Shown piece after piece: positions 14,547 to 21,116 of a DNA stretch of 21,116 bases (position 1 is the stretch's first letter; every line of letters begins with the position of its first letter). The stretch is taken from contig CAJUHN010000036.1 of the NCBI GenBank assembly GCA_910585935.1, forward strand, positions 1 through 21,116. Reading direction: 5' to 3'. Position numbers and translations under genes: made by a program. The stretch comes from an uncultured Lachnospiraceae bacterium. Lineage in GTDB: Bacteria; Bacillota; Clostridia; Lachnospirales; Lachnospiraceae. The notes beneath the pieces are model-generated. The model was given only the letters and a program-made list of their open reading frames with translations. It was not told where the DNA came from and ran no database searches.

Positions 14547-15196
14547 CTAATTCTTAAGACTTTCAAGATAATTAATTGCCTCATACACATTAGAAAATGT
14601 TTTACAATTTCTACACAACCATTGATTTCTTATATCAGTATCCTCAAGCCCCGGAAGACCATCCTGTAATAGATTCTTTATAGTTTTCTCAGAGTTTATC
14701 ACTGCAATAGGATAATTTTCTGCAATTTTGAATATAGCTTGTTGATTTCCTTTTACGTAGGTAGATTCTTTTACTGCTATTTCTGCAATTACTCTTTCTT
14801 TTTCAGCAACAGTCTGTAATGGTGGTACATACATTTTGTAATGTAGCATCAGCCAATATTCTATGCATCCTGTAGTCATTAATAATCTTACTCGAATATT
14901 AGGATTTTTTCTCAATTTCCTCAATCGTTTTATAATAGTAATTCTATCATTCCATTTACCAATATCCTTTGTTTCCACATCAAAGAAAAACCATCTGTTA
15001 CTTCTGCACTGTTTTTATATTTTATGTTGTTCTTAAAAAGAGCATCTGCTTCATCAAATAAACCAGTGGAACTTGGACGTTTTATTACTGCCACATCTTG
15101 AAACTGCTTTTTCAAAAAATCTGTATATGCCTGCTCACTTTCACCTTCACAAAAAACATAAATCAATGGTTTTGTCTTTTTGAATTGACGAAGCAT
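14547..15196 (-). pseudogene. RloB/AbiLii-like TOPRIM nuclease, frameshifted
   Basis: Two frames together make one RloB-like protein of ~216 residues. The N-terminal frame (14930-15196) has KPLIYVFCEGESEQAYTDFL, the TOPRIM glutamate motif. The second frame, read one base shifted, supplies WFFFDVETKDIGKW with the TOPRIM D-x-E motif and continues to the stop at 14547. The frame changes at about 14986-14996, beside GATGGTTTTTC. A single extra T (GATTGG) would restore one continuous frame. The start codon overlaps the ATPase stop (TAATG) with GGAGG upstream. In RloA/RloB-type and lactococcal AbiL systems such a nuclease works with an AAA15 ATPase in abortive phage defence. With the frame broken the catalytic D-x-E is lost, unless this is a sequencing error or recoding occurs. 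Confidence 0.85.
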
Positions 15197-16494
15197 TATT
15201 CTATCTCCTCCATGTCAATATCAGGAGTTGCACCATACTTACCTAATAAATATCCTTTTCTGATATTTTCCGTTGTTTTTGTTGTAAATTCACTGATACT
15301 ATAAAGTTCTGAAGAACCATCATCATGCTTCTTATCAGCAAAATAAAATTGATCTTTTCTAAGAAGTTCCATATTCATAAGTTCTGTATTGTGAGTAGTA
15401 AATATAATCTGCGCACCATTAGAATTTGTCTTCTTACTCTGAAACTTAGCAATAATAAAGTCAACAAGCATTGGATGAAGTTCTCTTTCAAGTTCATCGA
15501 CGAATAAAACCCCTCCTTTTTTCAATGCTGATTCAATTGCAGGTGCAATAGACATAAGTTTTCTCGTACCATCAGACTCATCTGATAATTCTAATGGATA
15601 TAAATGCAAACTACCATCTTCGCTTTGTCCCTGATGAAAAGAAGTAGCTTTTACTTGTCCCAATTTTAATTTTGTTTCAGAATTATTAGATGTTTCAGAT
15701 AAAACATTCATAAACTGATTCAATGCTTCTTTTATTCCTTCTGGAATATCTTTTGGAAAATCTAATCCCTCCTTTACTTCCTTACTGTCTATTTCAAACT
15801 TCATATCTTCAATACCAAAATCTGCTGCTTTAGCATAATCAGAAATAGCTTTTAACATATTTGCATCATTGGAATAATCTAATAATTGCTTGGGAATATC
15901 TGCATAATCCCTTGAAAAAAATATCTGTTCTCTAAACCATTTCATGGCATTTGTACAAGCAATATCATTCATAGTACAAGCAACGGAAAAAAATAACTGA
16001 TTTTCAGCTACAGTTTCACTGATAAGTTTTCTCTTTGGTTTATCTTCTGTAAAAGAAAATTTTTGATTTTCTCTTAAAAATACAAGTGCTTTTTGTCCCT
16101 TTGGTGCATGATATAAGGATTCTTTCGTAATCTTTTCCCTTGTAGCAGAAAATGTATACCAATATTTTATATCTTTAATGATATAAATGAACTCGAACTC
16201 TGACGGTTGATTTTTTGAAGTATCATTCAGCATGAATGGAACTACTGGAACAGATGCATTCTCATGTTGGGTTCTCTGAGCATTCTTTATAAATTGTACA
16301 GCAAACCAAAAAGCACGAATTATATTACTTTTTCCACCACCATTTTTACCATATATTGCTACTCCGGGCAATAACTTTAAGTTATGATATGAAATCAAAC
16401 TATTCTTAAAAGAACTCAAACCTGTAGCCTCCATTGATAACACTACATCATCTCGAAATGATCTATAATTTTTAAATCGGAATTCTATAAGCAT
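15196..16494 (-). CDS. AAA15-family ATPase (RloA/AbiLi-like), phage-defence component
   Basis: The product has 432 residues, normal for the family. The N-terminus FRFKNYRSFRDDVVLSMEAT is the classic AAA15/AAA_21 opening. Walker A is GKNGGGKS (49-56). The ABC-like signature is LSDESDGTRKL (303-313). Walker B is VLFVDELE (329-336) with D333 and catalytic E334. The switch histidine is H368 in FTTHNTELM. The middle part (about 180-290) is the lid/coiled region. The gene is directly followed, by overlapping TAATG, by an RloB-like TOPRIM nuclease, the arrangement of the two-gene abortive infection systems of the AbiL/RloAB type. The ATG has a strong GGAGGTG site, and a good promoter lies just upstream. 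The ATPase itself is intact. Confidence 0.92.
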   Translation of the reverse strand: MLIEFRFKNYRSFRDDVVLSMEATGLSSFKNSLISYHNLKLLPGVAIYGKNGGGKSNIIRAFWFAVQFIKNAQRTQHENASVPVVPFMLNDTSKNQPSEFEFIYIIKDIKYWYTFSATREKITKESLYHAPKGQKALVFLRENQKFSFTEDKPKRKLISETVAENQLFFSVACTMNDIACTNAMKWFREQIFFSRDYADIPKQLLDYSNDANMLKAISDYAKAADFGIEDMKFEIDSKEVKEGLDFPKDIPEGIKEALNQFMNVLSETSNNSETKLKLGQVKATSFHQGQSEDGSLHLYPLELSDESDGTRKLMSIAPAIESALKKGGVLFVDELERELHPMLVDFIIAKFQSKKTNSNGAQIIFTTHNTELMNMELLRKDQFYFADKKHDDGSSELYSISEFTTKTTENIRKGYLLGKYGATPDIDMEEIE

Positions 16495-16512
16495 ATCAAC
16501 ACCTCCAAGAAT

Positions 16513-16541
16513 AGTATATCCATCTTTTTAAAGAAATACAA
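16513..16541 (-). promoter_or_regulatory. Predicted sigma-A promoter of the AbiL-like pair
   Basis: On the minus strand TTGTAT (16536-16541), a 17-nt spacer and TATACT (16513-16518) lie immediately upstream of the GGAGG site of the ATPase gene. The start point would be only a few bases before the ribosome binding site, giving a very short leader. This indicates that the defence pair has its own promoter, separate from the zinc-ribbon genes upstream. Confidence 0.6.
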
Positions 16542-16652
16542 TTATTTTTATCTATATTTTTTATTTTTTTGTTTATATTTCTATTATTTCATCTATAATT
16601 AACCTTTTTTCTTACCTATCACTTTTTTCTCTATCTGATTTAAAATAATATC

Positions 16653-18254
16653 TTAATCTTTTCTAGTTTCCTTTATTAATGTCTTTTTTAGTTCTTTTGT
16701 TATTCTTTCTTTTTCTTCTTCTATCATTTTTTCTGCTATTTTATAAGGAAATTCTGGGCTAATTCTAAATAGAACTCCCTTTTTTACCATCTTCACTGCA
16801 TAGGGAAATAATTCTTTTGCTTCCCCTTCATAAAGCATGATATCTCCTTCTATTCTCACATACATGCCCGCTTCACATACACTGAGTTTCGTTATTTCTG
16901 CTATCTGTTCGATTTGTTTCTCGCTCTCTTGTCCTGTCAGATATATCATATAATATTCATTATCCATCTCCATATATTGACTTTCTAACTCTTTCCTATC
17001 TTTCACTGTCCATTTTTTACATGGATTACAATACAATCCATAGACTTTTTCTTTCTCTGTCTGTTCTACTTTTCCCATTAATTCTCCGCCACAATACAGA
17101 CACCCTGTTCTCTCTTTCTGATTCTCAGCAGAACTCTTTTTCTTTTCTTCCCTCTCTGTTTTCTTCCCCTCTTCTTTCTTTTCCATTTTATCAGAAGCAT
17201 TTTCTTTTATCTGTTTCTTTTTGGGTTTCCTTTCTTTATTTTCTAACTGATTCTTTATCTCCTCTCTGATCTCTTCCTTCTCTTCTTTTGTCTGTTGTCC
17301 ATCTAGTTGAAATGGAAATTCTGGTTCGATTTCAAAATATAAATCATTTTTTAACAAATATTCTGCCATATCCCATATATTTTCTGCTGTGTCCTCTGCC
17401 ACTACAATCTCTTCCCCTATCGGTAAATACCTTCTCGCTTCTTCTATGGAAATCTCTGCTATCTCTGCGATTTTCTCTATTTGATACCGATTTTCTCCTC
17501 CTGCTAATTTCAATTGATAAATTTCACTATCCTCAAATGTTGAGATATCTTCTAAAGGTTTATTGGTTTTTATTTTCCATTCATTACAACTCTTACAATA
17601 AAAACCATAATACGTATTTCCATCTAACCTCTCTACTTTTCCAAATACTTCTTTTCCACAAAGATTACACGTTTTTTTCCAAGACGGTGCGAGATGTAAT
17701 TCCTGTTTTTCATGAATGGGCATATGATACTTCTTTTTTATTTTCGGTTTTTTATAACACCATTCTTCCTCAAATTCTGTTTTGGGGATTTCTTTGATTG
17801 ATTCTTTTTCTTTAATTTCTTTCATTGCTTCATAGTCATAAAACCATTCAAAATAATTCCAAAAAATATCTTCTCGATTTATTTTTAAATATTCATAGAT
17901 AAAATCTAACGCAATCTTTTCATGTTCATATAATTCTTCGATCATTATGGTAAAAGCTAGATTCTCCCCTCTTGCTATCCAATCATACTTTTCCTCTTCT
18001 TGTTCTATTTTACTAAAAAAAGATATGATAATTCTTTTTCGGATATCTGTGAGATGTTCTATGGAATCAGCTATTTTAAACTCTATATAAAAAAATTCTC
18101 TGTCTTCGGAATAGGACTTTTTTCCTCTTTTTATCTTTAAATTGGCATTTTCTGCTGCGGTTTCTATATCTTGTATGACTTTATCTGCCTTGATTTCTTC
18201 TTTCTTTTTTAATATCATTCCTCCATAATGGATATGGTAATTCGATATACACAT
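16653..18254 (-). CDS. Two-module zinc-ribbon / L7-L12-CTD-like protein with unique N-terminal domain
   Basis: The product has 533 residues. Residues 1-150 form a mixed alpha/beta domain of unknown family (FFYIEFKIADSIEHLTDIRK, IFWNYFEWFYDYEAM). Two copies of one module follow: a zinc ribbon (C196, C199, C220, C223; then C385, C388, C409, C412) and an alpha/beta domain. The latter (YQLKLAGGENRYQIEKIAEI..ISIEEARRYL, ending EPEFPFQL) aligns by eye with the C-terminal domain of ribosomal protein L7/L12 ([20 protein letters not shown]). A K/E-rich linker (320-383) joins the modules. The ATG has AAGGAGA about 6 nt upstream. It follows the 18274 gene by 19 nt and is likely in one operon with it. 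A protein- or nucleic-acid-binding role is possible, but no function is known to me. Confidence 0.8.
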   Translation of the reverse strand: MCISNYHIHYGGMILKKKEEIKADKVIQDIETAAENANLKIKRGKKSYSEDREFFYIEFKIADSIEHLTDIRKRIIISFFSKIEQEEEKYDWIARGENLAFTIMIEELYEHEKIALDFIYEYLKINREDIFWNYFEWFYDYEAMKEIKEKESIKEIPKTEFEEEWCYKKPKIKKKYHMPIHEKQELHLAPSWKKTCNLCGKEVFGKVERLDGNTYYGFYCKSCNEWKIKTNKPLEDISTFEDSEIYQLKLAGGENRYQIEKIAEIAEISIEEARRYLPIGEEIVVAEDTAENIWDMAEYLLKNDLYFEIEPEFPFQLDGQQTKEEKEEIREEIKNQLENKERKPKKKQIKENASDKMEKKEEGKKTEREEKKKSSAENQKERTGCLYCGGELMGKVEQTEKEKVYGLYCNPCKKWTVKDRKELESQYMEMDNEYYMIYLTGQESEKQIEQIAEITKLSVCEAGMYVRIEGDIMLYEGEAKELFPYAVKMVKKGVLFRISPEFPYKIAEKMIEEEKERITKELKKTLIKETRKD

Positions 18255-18273
18255 TTCTTCTCTCCTTTTCTCT

Positions 18274-18738
18274 TTAGTCTATCATTCCTAATACTTTCGC
18301 TAAACGCATCGTTATTTTTTCTCGTTCTTCTTCTGACATTTCTTCTATCATTTTATAAGGAAACTCTGGATAAATTCTAAATAAAAATCCTTGTCGCATG
18401 ATATGAATCGCTTGAGCAAATACTTCCTTTGCTTTCCCTTCATAAAGAAAAATTTCCCCTTCCTCTTTTAAATAAACACGGGCTTCATAAACGCTAATCT
18501 TCGCTGCTTCTGCGATATGATCCATTTGTTTTTCGTTCTCTTTTCCTGTAAGAAAAATTTTGTAAGTTTCTTTATCTATTTCTGTATTATAATATTCTAG
18601 CTTTTTGGTATCCTGAATCGACCATTCTTTACATTGCTTACAATATAACCCATACCTCGCTTTTTTCTCTTTGTATTCTACTTTTCCAGTTAATTCTCCT
18701 CCGCAATACCTACACCCTATTATTCTTTTCCTTTTCAT
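18274..18738 (-). CDS. Single-module zinc-ribbon / L7-L12-CTD-like protein
   Basis: This 154-residue product is one module: zinc ribbon C9/C12 and C33/C36 (CRYCGGELTGKV, YGLYCKQCKEW), then the L7/L12-like domain (YKIFLTGKENEKQMDHIAEA, ISVYEARVYLKEEGEIFLYE, ending IYPEFPYKM). It is closest to the second module of the neighbouring 533-residue protein: both share the YCGGEL, MGKVE/TGKVE, FRI-PEFPYK and EEERE-ITxxL features. This suggests one arose from the other by duplication or fusion. The ATG has AAGGAG about 6 nt upstream. It is soluble, with no signal peptide. Confidence 0.8.
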   Translation of the reverse strand: MKRKRIIGCRYCGGELTGKVEYKEKKARYGLYCKQCKEWSIQDTKKLEYYNTEIDKETYKIFLTGKENEKQMDHIAEAAKISVYEARVYLKEEGEIFLYEGKAKEVFAQAIHIMRQGFLFRIYPEFPYKMIEEMSEEEREKITMRLAKVLGMID

Positions 18739-18838
18739 CTCTTCTCCTTTTCTGTTCTCCTAAGTGTATCTTTGTTATTCCTTCTCTTCTTATAAAGATA
18801 TCTTCTCCGTATCAAGTCATAGCAAAAACCCTTTCTTT

Positions 18839-19279
18839 TTATTTGAAAAAGGATAACAGTTCTTGTCTGATGTCTTCTCTTGCACCATAGTCTCCTCCAA
18901 ATAGCTTATAAGGAAATTCTGGAACAATTTTAAACATGATATCGATATCTCTCACAAGCAAAGCATATAGCTTACCCGCGATTTCCTCTGCCGTTCCTTC
19001 AAAAATAGGAATTTCTTTTCCTATGGGTAAATACTTTTTTGCTTTACTTAATGAAATACCTGCCAAATCGGAGATCTTCTCCAGTTGTTTTTTATTATCT
19101 CCTCCAATTAACATAATTTTATAAATCTTTTTATCATCCCCGATTAATACTTCAGGTAATTTTCCTATGCTTTTTACCTCCCATACCTTACACTTTTCAC
19201 AAAATAATCCGTAATATTTTATTCCTTCTATGACTTCTACCATTCCCACTAACGGGGAATTACATAATGTACAATGCAT
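18839..19279 (-). CDS. Single-module zinc-ribbon / L7-L12-CTD-like protein (first gene of the array)
   Basis: This 146-residue product has a zinc ribbon at C3/C6 and C27/C30 (CTLCNSPLVGMVE, YGLFCEKCKVWEV), then the alpha/beta domain YKIMLIGGDNKKQLEKIS with ISLSKAKKYLPIGKEIPIFEG and a final FKIVPEFPYKLF. It is closest to the first module of the 533-residue protein (both have YLPIGKEI/YLPIGEEI). The two single-module genes therefore correspond to the two halves of the large one. An AAGGAGA site lies about 6 nt before the ATG. The gap of 100 nt to the next gene shows no clear promoter or terminator. Confidence 0.8.
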   Translation of the reverse strand: MHCTLCNSPLVGMVEVIEGIKYYGLFCEKCKVWEVKSIGKLPEVLIGDDKKIYKIMLIGGDNKKQLEKISDLAGISLSKAKKYLPIGKEIPIFEGTAEEIAGKLYALLVRDIDIMFKIVPEFPYKLFGGDYGAREDIRQELLSFFK

Positions 19280-19469
19280 AATCTTCTCCTTAATATAATG
19301 TTTAATATTCCTTTCCCTAATTATGAAATAAAATAGATTGGTTTTACTTTCGTTTTCTTATTTTATGTTTTTGAAACGCTTTCTTTACAAAGTTTTATAA
19401 ATTCTGGTATGTTTCTATGCTGTAAAATTTTGAGTTAGTTTATGAAGTGAAGCTAAAAAAATAGAAGAG

Positions 19470-19512
19470 AAGAGAGATGAAAACTGATCTGTATTGTTAA
19501 AAATCTCCTCTT
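19470..19512. terminator. Possible bidirectional terminator
   Basis: AAGAGAGAT (19470-19478) pairs with ATCTCCTCTT (19503-19512) with one bulge, around a 24-nt loop. Both sides continue into a homopolymer: T6 on the plus strand, and T7 shortly after the stem on the minus strand. It lies in the gene-poor stretch 19280-19643, where I see no other feature, downstream of the remnant gene on the minus strand. Confidence 0.4.
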
Positions 19513-19643
19513 TTTTGATTCAGATAGAAATAGTATCATTCAGTGTACAGTTTAAGTAAAGAATATTAGCATATTTTATTTGAATATATAATTATCTTCT
19601 ATCATATAATTTAATATAAACATCACAAAATATATATTCTCTT

Positions 19644-19960
19644 TTAGTTTTTAATATAATTTTTCATTATTCCGCCATAATTCCTGATACAACAACTTTC
19701 TAAAACACCATCTAATGTTTTAACAGCATTTTTCATGGTAGAATTATCATCTGGTATGATATAATCTCTCTTCTTTTTCAGGTAAATAAACATCGATTCT
19801 TATTCATAGGAAACAGGATATACTCCCATAAACAATCTAAAAATTCTTGTGAAACATTTCCCTTTTTATATCTTATCCAGCTTGATAACCACCCTACCCT
19901 TTTTTTTAACAAAATCCTTCTTCTTAATTCTAATAAAAAATTTTTTTCTTCCATTTTCAT
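19644..19960 (-). pseudogene. Possible decayed small gene
   Basis: Two short overlapping minus-strand frames lie here. The first (19778-19960, 60 codons) reads MKMEEKNFLLELRRRILLKK, then GWLSSWIRYKKGNVSQEFLDCLWEY, and looks protein-like. The second, in another frame (19644-19793, 49 codons), contains PDDNSTMKNAVKTLDGVLE and CCIRNYGGIM, also protein-like. Together they may be the remains of one gene broken by a frameshift around 19780-19800. Neither has a good ribosome binding site and I recognise no family. Confidence 0.3.
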
Positions 19961-20058
19961 TATTCCTCTTACCCTTATATATTTTATAACTCATAAATGA
20001 ATTTTCCTATACTTATTGTAAATCTGATATTACATTTCTTTCTTTTATTCCAACTGAT

Positions 20059-20127
20059 AATACCTTTTAAGGAGCTGCTGTTTTAATGATTGAAAAATTA
20101 TGAAACAGCAACTCCTTAAAAGGTATT
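20059..20127. repeat. Long near-perfect inverted repeat (25-bp arms) downstream of yoeB
   Basis: AATACCTTTTAAGGAG and nine further bases (20059-20083) pair with the complement at 20103-20127, 24 of 25 positions, around a 19-nt loop. It begins 4 nt after the yoeB stop on the minus strand. The stem is much longer than a normal terminator and ends in only a weak T-run. It may be a terminator, a relic of a small inverted-repeat element or a stabilising 3' structure. Its sequence is unrelated to the hairpin element family elsewhere in the window. Confidence 0.7.
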
Positions 20128-20131
20128 TTCT

Positions 20132-20395
20132 TTACTTAGCACGATAATGGGAGCGACATTGCAGAATCTCAATTTTATTATCAATTATGCGATAGATAAG
20201 ACGATTGGAATCATCTATTCTACGACTCCAGTAGCCTTGAAGATTACCTTTCAGTGGTTCAGGTTTTCCGATGCCTAAATGACCATTGCGGTCAATATCT
20301 TGAAGTAACAGGTTAATACGTTTTAATGTTTTTTTGTCTTGTGTCTGCCAATACAAATAATCTTCCCATGCAAAATCGTCCCATGACTTAATCAT
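20132..20395 (-). CDS. yoeB: YoeB-family mRNA interferase toxin
   Basis: This 87-residue toxin of the RelE/YoeB fold would cleave mRNA at the ribosome. SWDDFAWEDYLYWQTQDKK, GKPEPLKGNLQGYWSRRI and NRLIYRI...CRSHY are signature YoeB sequences. They include the equivalents of the catalytic glutamate (PEPLK), arginine and the final histidine (SHY). I chose the ATG at 20395 (MIKSWDD): GAGG lies 6 nt upstream inside the end of the antitoxin gene. The longer TTG-started frame to 20407 has no such site. It overlaps the antitoxin by 8 nt, the usual coupling that keeps antitoxin in excess. The gene is intact. Confidence 0.93.
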   Translation of the reverse strand: MIKSWDDFAWEDYLYWQTQDKKTLKRINLLLQDIDRNGHLGIGKPEPLKGNLQGYWSRRIDDSNRLIYRIIDNKIEILQCRSHYRAK

Positions 20396-20645
20396 CATCC
20401 ACCTCAATCAGTTCATGTACTGTACCACCATTTTTTTCCATACGTTCTTTAGAAATTAATAAACGGGCTTGATTTTCAGCGGAATAAAATGGATCAGCGC
20501 GAAGTTCAAAGGGAATCCCATTATAACGTACAACTTGTTTCAAGAACATTGTAGTCGCAGCCGAAAGACTGATACCCAAATCAGAGAAAATTAATTCAGC
20601 TTGTTGTTTCAAAGTGTCATCAACACGAATATTTAAGTTAGCCAT
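20388..20645 (-). CDS. RelB/DinJ-family antitoxin
   Basis: This 85-residue antitoxin begins MANLNIRVDDTLKQQAE, a ribbon-helix-helix DNA-binding start. It continues with FSDLGISLSAATTMFLKQVV and GIPFELRADPFYS, typical of RelB/DinJ. It neutralises YoeB and represses its own promoter. The ATG at 20645 is preferred to a TTG at 20651, because the AAAGGAG site lies 9 nt before the ATG. The acidic C-terminus (LIEVDDD) overlaps the toxin start. Pairing of a RelB/DinJ antitoxin with a YoeB-type toxin is common in Firmicutes. Confidence 0.92.
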   Translation of the reverse strand: MANLNIRVDDTLKQQAELIFSDLGISLSAATTMFLKQVVRYNGIPFELRADPFYSAENQARLLISKERMEKNGGTVHELIEVDDD

Positions 20646-20672
20646 ATGCAATTACTCCTTTCTATATAAAAT

Positions 20673-20701
20673 AGAATATCGCAAAATTCGTAATTTGTCA
20701 A
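20673..20701 (-). promoter_or_regulatory. Near-consensus sigma-A promoter of the toxin-antitoxin pair
   Basis: On the minus strand TTGACA (20696-20701), a 17-nt spacer and TATTCT (20673-20678) stand 28 nt before the antitoxin start codon, just upstream of AAAGGAG. The spacer and -10 contain partly symmetric GAAT...ATTC sequence that could be the RelB operator. Autoregulation is inferred from the family. Confidence 0.75.
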
Positions 20702-20826
20702 CACAATGCACGAAATATAAAATCAATAATGTTATTTATTTCTATCTTATTTTTTAGACTATCTACATTATCATTTTCTTAGATATCTATCTTAAACCAG
20801 CAGAACAGTTAATTTAAAATATTTTT

Positions 20827-21116
20827 TTATAGTTCCAAATAACTACAACAATTCTTGCAAATCCATTTGTACTTTGTTTTATCGCTTGGATTTTTGTGAT
20901 ATTCTGCTACCGTTTGACATTTCATTTTTTCTTCTGTTTCTTTTTCTATTATTTCATATGCTATGGTTGCTCCAAAATATTGGAAACAATTTTGGCATTG
21001 ATAGCCTTCTTCTTTCTGCACCTTTCTGATAAATGTCATATTTTTCTTCTTTTCCTTCTCACTATAGACAAAGTTTTGTATCTTCTTTTTATAAATTTCT
21101 GTGGTCGGTTTTGGTC
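20827..21116 (-). CDS. Partial Cys-rich protein running off the window edge
   Basis: The frame stays open from the stop at 20827 to the window end, so an internal ATG at 21039 need not be the start; no ribosome binding site precedes that ATG. The visible C-terminal ~96 residues contain YQCQNC and KWICKNCCSYLEL, two C-x2-C pairs that could bind one zinc ion, separated by ~35 residues. This spacing and the final ICKNC recall the zinc ribbons of the genes at 16653-19279, but no L7/L12-like domain follows. No family is recognised. Confidence 0.55.
   Translation of the reverse strand, partial: PKPTTEIYKKKIQNFVYSEKEKKKNMTFIRKVQKEEGYQCQNCFQYFGATIAYEIIEKETEEKMKCQTVAEYHKNPSDKTKYKWICKNCCSYLEL

Overview
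The window is AT-rich DNA from a low-GC Firmicute, most likely a gut Clostridia/Lachnospiraceae member. I infer this from strong AGGAGG-type ribosome binding sites, frequent TTG starts, the MalY/PatB aminotransferase next to a DUF3737 protein, and the absence of Gram-negative features. Nearly all genes lie on the minus strand. No rRNA, tRNA, integrase, transposase or CRISPR array was seen.

Layout from left to right. (1) 253-2317: a housekeeping-type pair, MalY/PatB PLP enzyme and DUF3737 beta-helix protein. (2) 2622-3704: a plus-strand stretch with a doubtful small ORF carrying a degenerate hairpin element and a 242-residue protein of unknown function. (3) 3861-7547: effector module A. It holds an Imm11-like protein, a PAAR-like (DUF4280) spike fused to a phage-tail-lysozyme domain with a 154-nt pure purine tail, a papain-like cysteine protease overlapping it, and a two-TM membrane protein. 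(4) 8043-13679: effector module B. It holds a long VgrG-like spike with a hydrophobic/glycine-rich C-terminal extension, two tandemly duplicated small membrane proteins (immunity candidates), a DcrB/EagR-like putative chaperone, a short VgrG-like spike and an unknown helical protein. (5) 14547-16494: an AbiL-like pair, AAA15 ATPase (RloA-like) and RloB-like TOPRIM nuclease, the latter frameshifted. (6) 16653-19279: three genes built from four copies of a zinc-ribbon plus L7/L12-C-terminal-like module. (7) 19470-21116: gene remnants, a long hairpin, a RelB/YoeB toxin-antitoxin pair with a near-consensus promoter, and a partial Cys-rich gene at the window edge.

Modules A and B resemble the cargo end of a contractile injection system (spike, tip, cargo, chaperone, immunity), but in a Gram-positive genome and with no sheath, tube or baseplate gene in the window. 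They look like an orphan or exchangeable spike/effector island that would depend on a machine encoded elsewhere.

The most unusual structure is a family of long hairpin elements: three full copies (7595-7733, 7874-8019, 14129-14270) and one internally deleted copy (2740-2804). Each has a conserved core inside a 17-30 bp basal stem. The stem sequence differs between copies yet stays self-complementary within each copy, and the apical hairpin also varies. The elements sit at module boundaries, and two of them flank module B as direct repeats. They could be structured RNAs, hairpin-type mobile repeats or recombination points. I do not recognise the family. A promoter, long leader and intrinsic terminator upstream of the large vgrG gene suggest attenuation or a small RNA there.
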